DNA of 64,000 nt from Populus alba (taxonomy: Eukaryota > Streptophyta > Magnoliopsida > Malpighiales > Salicaceae). This document shows, piece after piece, positions 61,436 to 64,000 of this stretch. A program made the position numbers and the translations under genes. The notes beneath the pieces are model-generated. The model made no database searches. It was not told the DNA's origin and saw only the letters and a list, made by a program, of their open reading frames with translations. Within the stretch, counting starts at the first letter, position 1. Every line of letters begins with the position of its first letter. The stretch covers positions 11,722,967 through 11,786,966 of the forward strand of contig NC_133299.1 in NCBI RefSeq assembly GCF_005239225.2. The letters run 5' to 3'.

Positions 61436-61546
61436 ATGGGAGGCCTTGAGAGGCCTAAGTTTGTGCTTTTTGGATCATCAATAGTTCAGCTCAGTTACAT
61501 CAATGAAGGCTGGGGTGCTGCTCTTGCTCACATCTATGCTCGAAAG
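61436..61546 (+). CDS. First exon of a second CPRD49-type GDSL esterase (rest not found)
   Basis: ATG 61436 opens 37 codons, MGGLERPKFVLFGSSIVQLS ending IYARK, followed directly by a GTATTC donor. Length, phase and splice position equal exon 1 of the neighbouring minus-strand gene, including FGSSIVQ with the nucleophilic Ser. The next exon should start with ADIV and contain RGYGGWN, but I find no such sequence in the remaining 2.45 kb. Either the first intron is long (perhaps through insertions near 62200-63400) and the gene continues outside the window, or this is a solitary exon left from a partial duplication. Divergent arrangement suggests an inverted duplication of an ancestral gene. Confidence 0.75.
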
Positions 61547-64000
61547 GTATTCTTTTTTCTCTTTTTCTATTTATGGAGCTTCAAGCCCAATTTTATTATA
61601 GAGAATTCGAATGATTCCGTTTGTTTCTGTAATACGGTATATATTTGTTTAAATCATGAATTTAAAAGTATTTGGTTAATTAACAAAAACACCGTATATA
61701 CAGCAGCTTTGTTAAAGATAATAAAATTTATAATTTTTTAAAATCATAACAGCAAAAACTATAATAATATCAGTACATGCGGATTAAACCATGGTTCGCA
61801 AAGGGGTTATCTTCTATCTTCTGTTGCTTAATGTGATTTTTGTGGTGTAATAATTTGTGATATGATAGCACGCTTGCCAATCATTTAGCATTTAAGTGAG
61901 CGGTTTACGCATGTGTCAGATCATCATTCATGTCCACATTGCTGCTGGGACCCACATTTCTTATCTTTTGGACAGTGCATGGTTAATAATGGCTTCCATT
62001 TTAATAACTTTATGGTCCATTAGTCAAGAAATAGTACATGTTTGGCGTGTCAAGAAGAAAATAAAATCTAACTATACTGCCCCACTCGCCCCAAGTGGCG
62101 CGTGTAATATAATGGAGGTACAAATCTCAGCCACCTTCTACGCCTATTATATAAAGATACTCTTCTCTACAATATAGCTTTTAAGTGTTGTGTTTGTTAT
62201 TACTGATTTATTTAAAGGTATTTTCATTGATTTATTTTTTTTTTGAATAGTTAAATAACAAAAATAGTTCTAGAATAACAAAAAAAATTTGTTGGAAAAA
62301 GATATTTTATTATTTATCTTTTTAATTGTAGAGTGCAATCACACAATTATTCTTGAGATGAGAATATATAAGTTGTAAGTATAGGGTTATTAGCATCTTT
62401 TCCTTAACATGTATCATTAGCAACATAATATGTATCAGTTTCTTAGCTTTTTTTTTTAATTTTTTTTTATCCTTTTTTTTTTTTTTTATATAATTTTTAT
62501 ATTTTATAATATTTAAATAAAGTCATTAAAATTATAACTACAAAATTATTCAATTTATTTTTCAATTTTTTACTATATCTTTAGCAATTACTTTATGAAA
62601 AATTATATATTAACCTAATATGTAATTAAAAAAAAACATTTCTTATTAATATTTTGTTAGTGTATATGCCTTATAGCCAATTAATTGGTTACACGTGGAA
62701 TTGAATTTTTTTCATGTAAATATTTTTTTGATATTAATAAGGACTTATTTATCTTTAATATTCATCAAATATTTTATTAAAGAATATAATATTTGATTAA
62801 TGAATCTAGAGTAAAGATAAAATTTTTGGGACAAAAATGTTTTGCAAAGAAAATTATAAAGTTTTTATAATTATGAGATTCTTATTACATCAAAACATTA
62901 TTTATAAATATTTTATAAAATTATTATAATTAAGTTAGGCATGTTCGCACGCTTTGCTTGTTAAAAAAGAAAAAGCTAGGCACTTGTGGGTATGGAAGGC
63001 CAAGCCCACATTCTTGGTCTATTAAGAAAAAAAAAATTGAGTGTGTCTAGGCCTGGAATGTGTAGCCCACACATTGAGGCCTCTCTTTTTTAACCCAATT
63101 ACAAGTCATCCACATTGTTTTTTAACCCAATTTTGAATCTATTTAAAAAAAACACCTTAAATACATCATATGAATCTCAATAACCTAATTTAAAATCCCC
63201 AAAATATTCTCTAAATTGCTTAAAATTTTAAAATTAAACTGAATCCAAACAAATTTTGCAAATTATGATCTAATTTTCTAAAATCAAGTAGTGTAATGTA
63301 ATGAACATTATAGAGTAAAGTTGTTCATTTTCTTTGAATGACTACTAGTTTGATTCTCCACATTACGCTGCGAGATGGAGAGATTTTTTTCTCAATGTAA
63401 AAAAAAATATATGGACATTGTTAATGTATTTTTTACCATAAAAAGACTTTTAACTGCAAACTAAATGTTTATACATGCATTTAATAAAATAAATTATAAT
63501 TACATGTGTCAATAAATAATAATAATAATTGTTGATTCCATCCAATTATTAAGTAGGAAACTAAAATAAAATGCATAGTAATCTAATTTTATATTGCGGG
63601 GAGTTCTTCAAATATGTTTTATTTAATTATACAACAATAAAATTATTTTTTTTAGAAAAGAAATAAATTAAACTCAATTGAATACAAATGTCATTTTTTC
63701 ATGGGTTCTTAATTTGATGAAAAAACAAAAGAATTAGAATAAATATAGATTCTTCAACACTAAAATCATTCGTTTTAATTGTCGAAATATAGTCAATTAG
63801 TAATTTTCTCTTTTCTTCACTTTTTTTCTCTTCTCTCTCAACTCATGGACTGAGAAATGAAAAGAATGAATTTTTAGATTTAAATTACCTTTTGCGTGAA
63901 TTTTAGAATGGCCATGTGGTTTCCTTGCTTTTTTAATTTCATATTTTTTTCTTTGAATTTTGTGATTTTTTTTTTCAATTTAGAAACTAAAAAATCAATA
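61547..64000. other. Putative intron or intergenic DNA, AT-rich
   Basis: No second exon is visible. A block at 62940-63330 (GGCCAAGCCCACA, TAGCCCACACATTGAGGCC, AACCCAATTTTGAATC) resembles 47500-47750 in opposite orientation. The rest is AT-rich without a recognisable gene. Confidence 0.45.

Overview
The window looks like nuclear DNA of a woody eudicot, most plausibly poplar or willow (Salicaceae). The evidence is long AT-rich intergenic DNA, genes with many short introns and GT/AG splice sites, nested plant LTR retrotransposons, a CACTA transposon remnant and one 500-base run of N. Nothing bacterial is present: no operons, no ribosome binding sites, no CRISPR.

Layout. From 1 to about 22.6 kb the window is a retrotransposon nest. 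A decayed Ty1/copia element (about 2146 to beyond the N gap at 16175) is split by a 9.6 kb Ty3/Gypsy element (5239-14857). That insertion has near-identical 1.8 kb LTRs and a perfect CTAAC target-site duplication. The Gypsy element has lost reverse transcriptase/RNase H and the integrase core. Between its pol remnant and 3' LTR it carries an intron-less LONELY GUY (LOG) cytokinin-activating enzyme gene with a single TAG stop, plus an unrecognised cysteine-containing ORF. A second, younger copia element (17191-22593) has a perfect GTGGT duplication and unusual TA-starting LTRs.

From 24 to 41 kb lie the host genes, all on the minus strand. They are a thylakoid/plastid ADP,ATP carrier (TAAC, ten coding exons, 27640-31203), a CAX-type vacuolar Ca2+/H+ exchanger (ten recognisable exons, 33590-37450) and a tRNA-Lys(UUU) gene (41049-41123). 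TAAC has one single-base insertion. CAX has more than a dozen single-base indels although splice sites and codons are otherwise well kept, so either the sequence is locally faulty or the gene is dead. The tRNA has an 8-base anticodon loop.

From 41 to 58 kb the DNA is repeat-dominated. It holds a CACTA Transposase_24 remnant and a 2.3 kb tandem duplication built of 130-170 base sub-repeats (48370-55614 and 55615-57900). The first copy was later hit by an inverted solo LTR of the same Gypsy family (49003-50831, GTATT duplication) and by a 3.2 kb LTR-like block (52082-55263).

From 59 to 61.5 kb two CPRD49-type GDSL esterases are arranged head to head. One is complete (six exons, minus strand, 59033-60707). 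Of the other only exon 1 is visible (plus strand, 61436-61546). The host genes are ordinary, separately transcribed plant genes with no shared pathway. The most unusual object is the LOG gene carried inside the Gypsy element.
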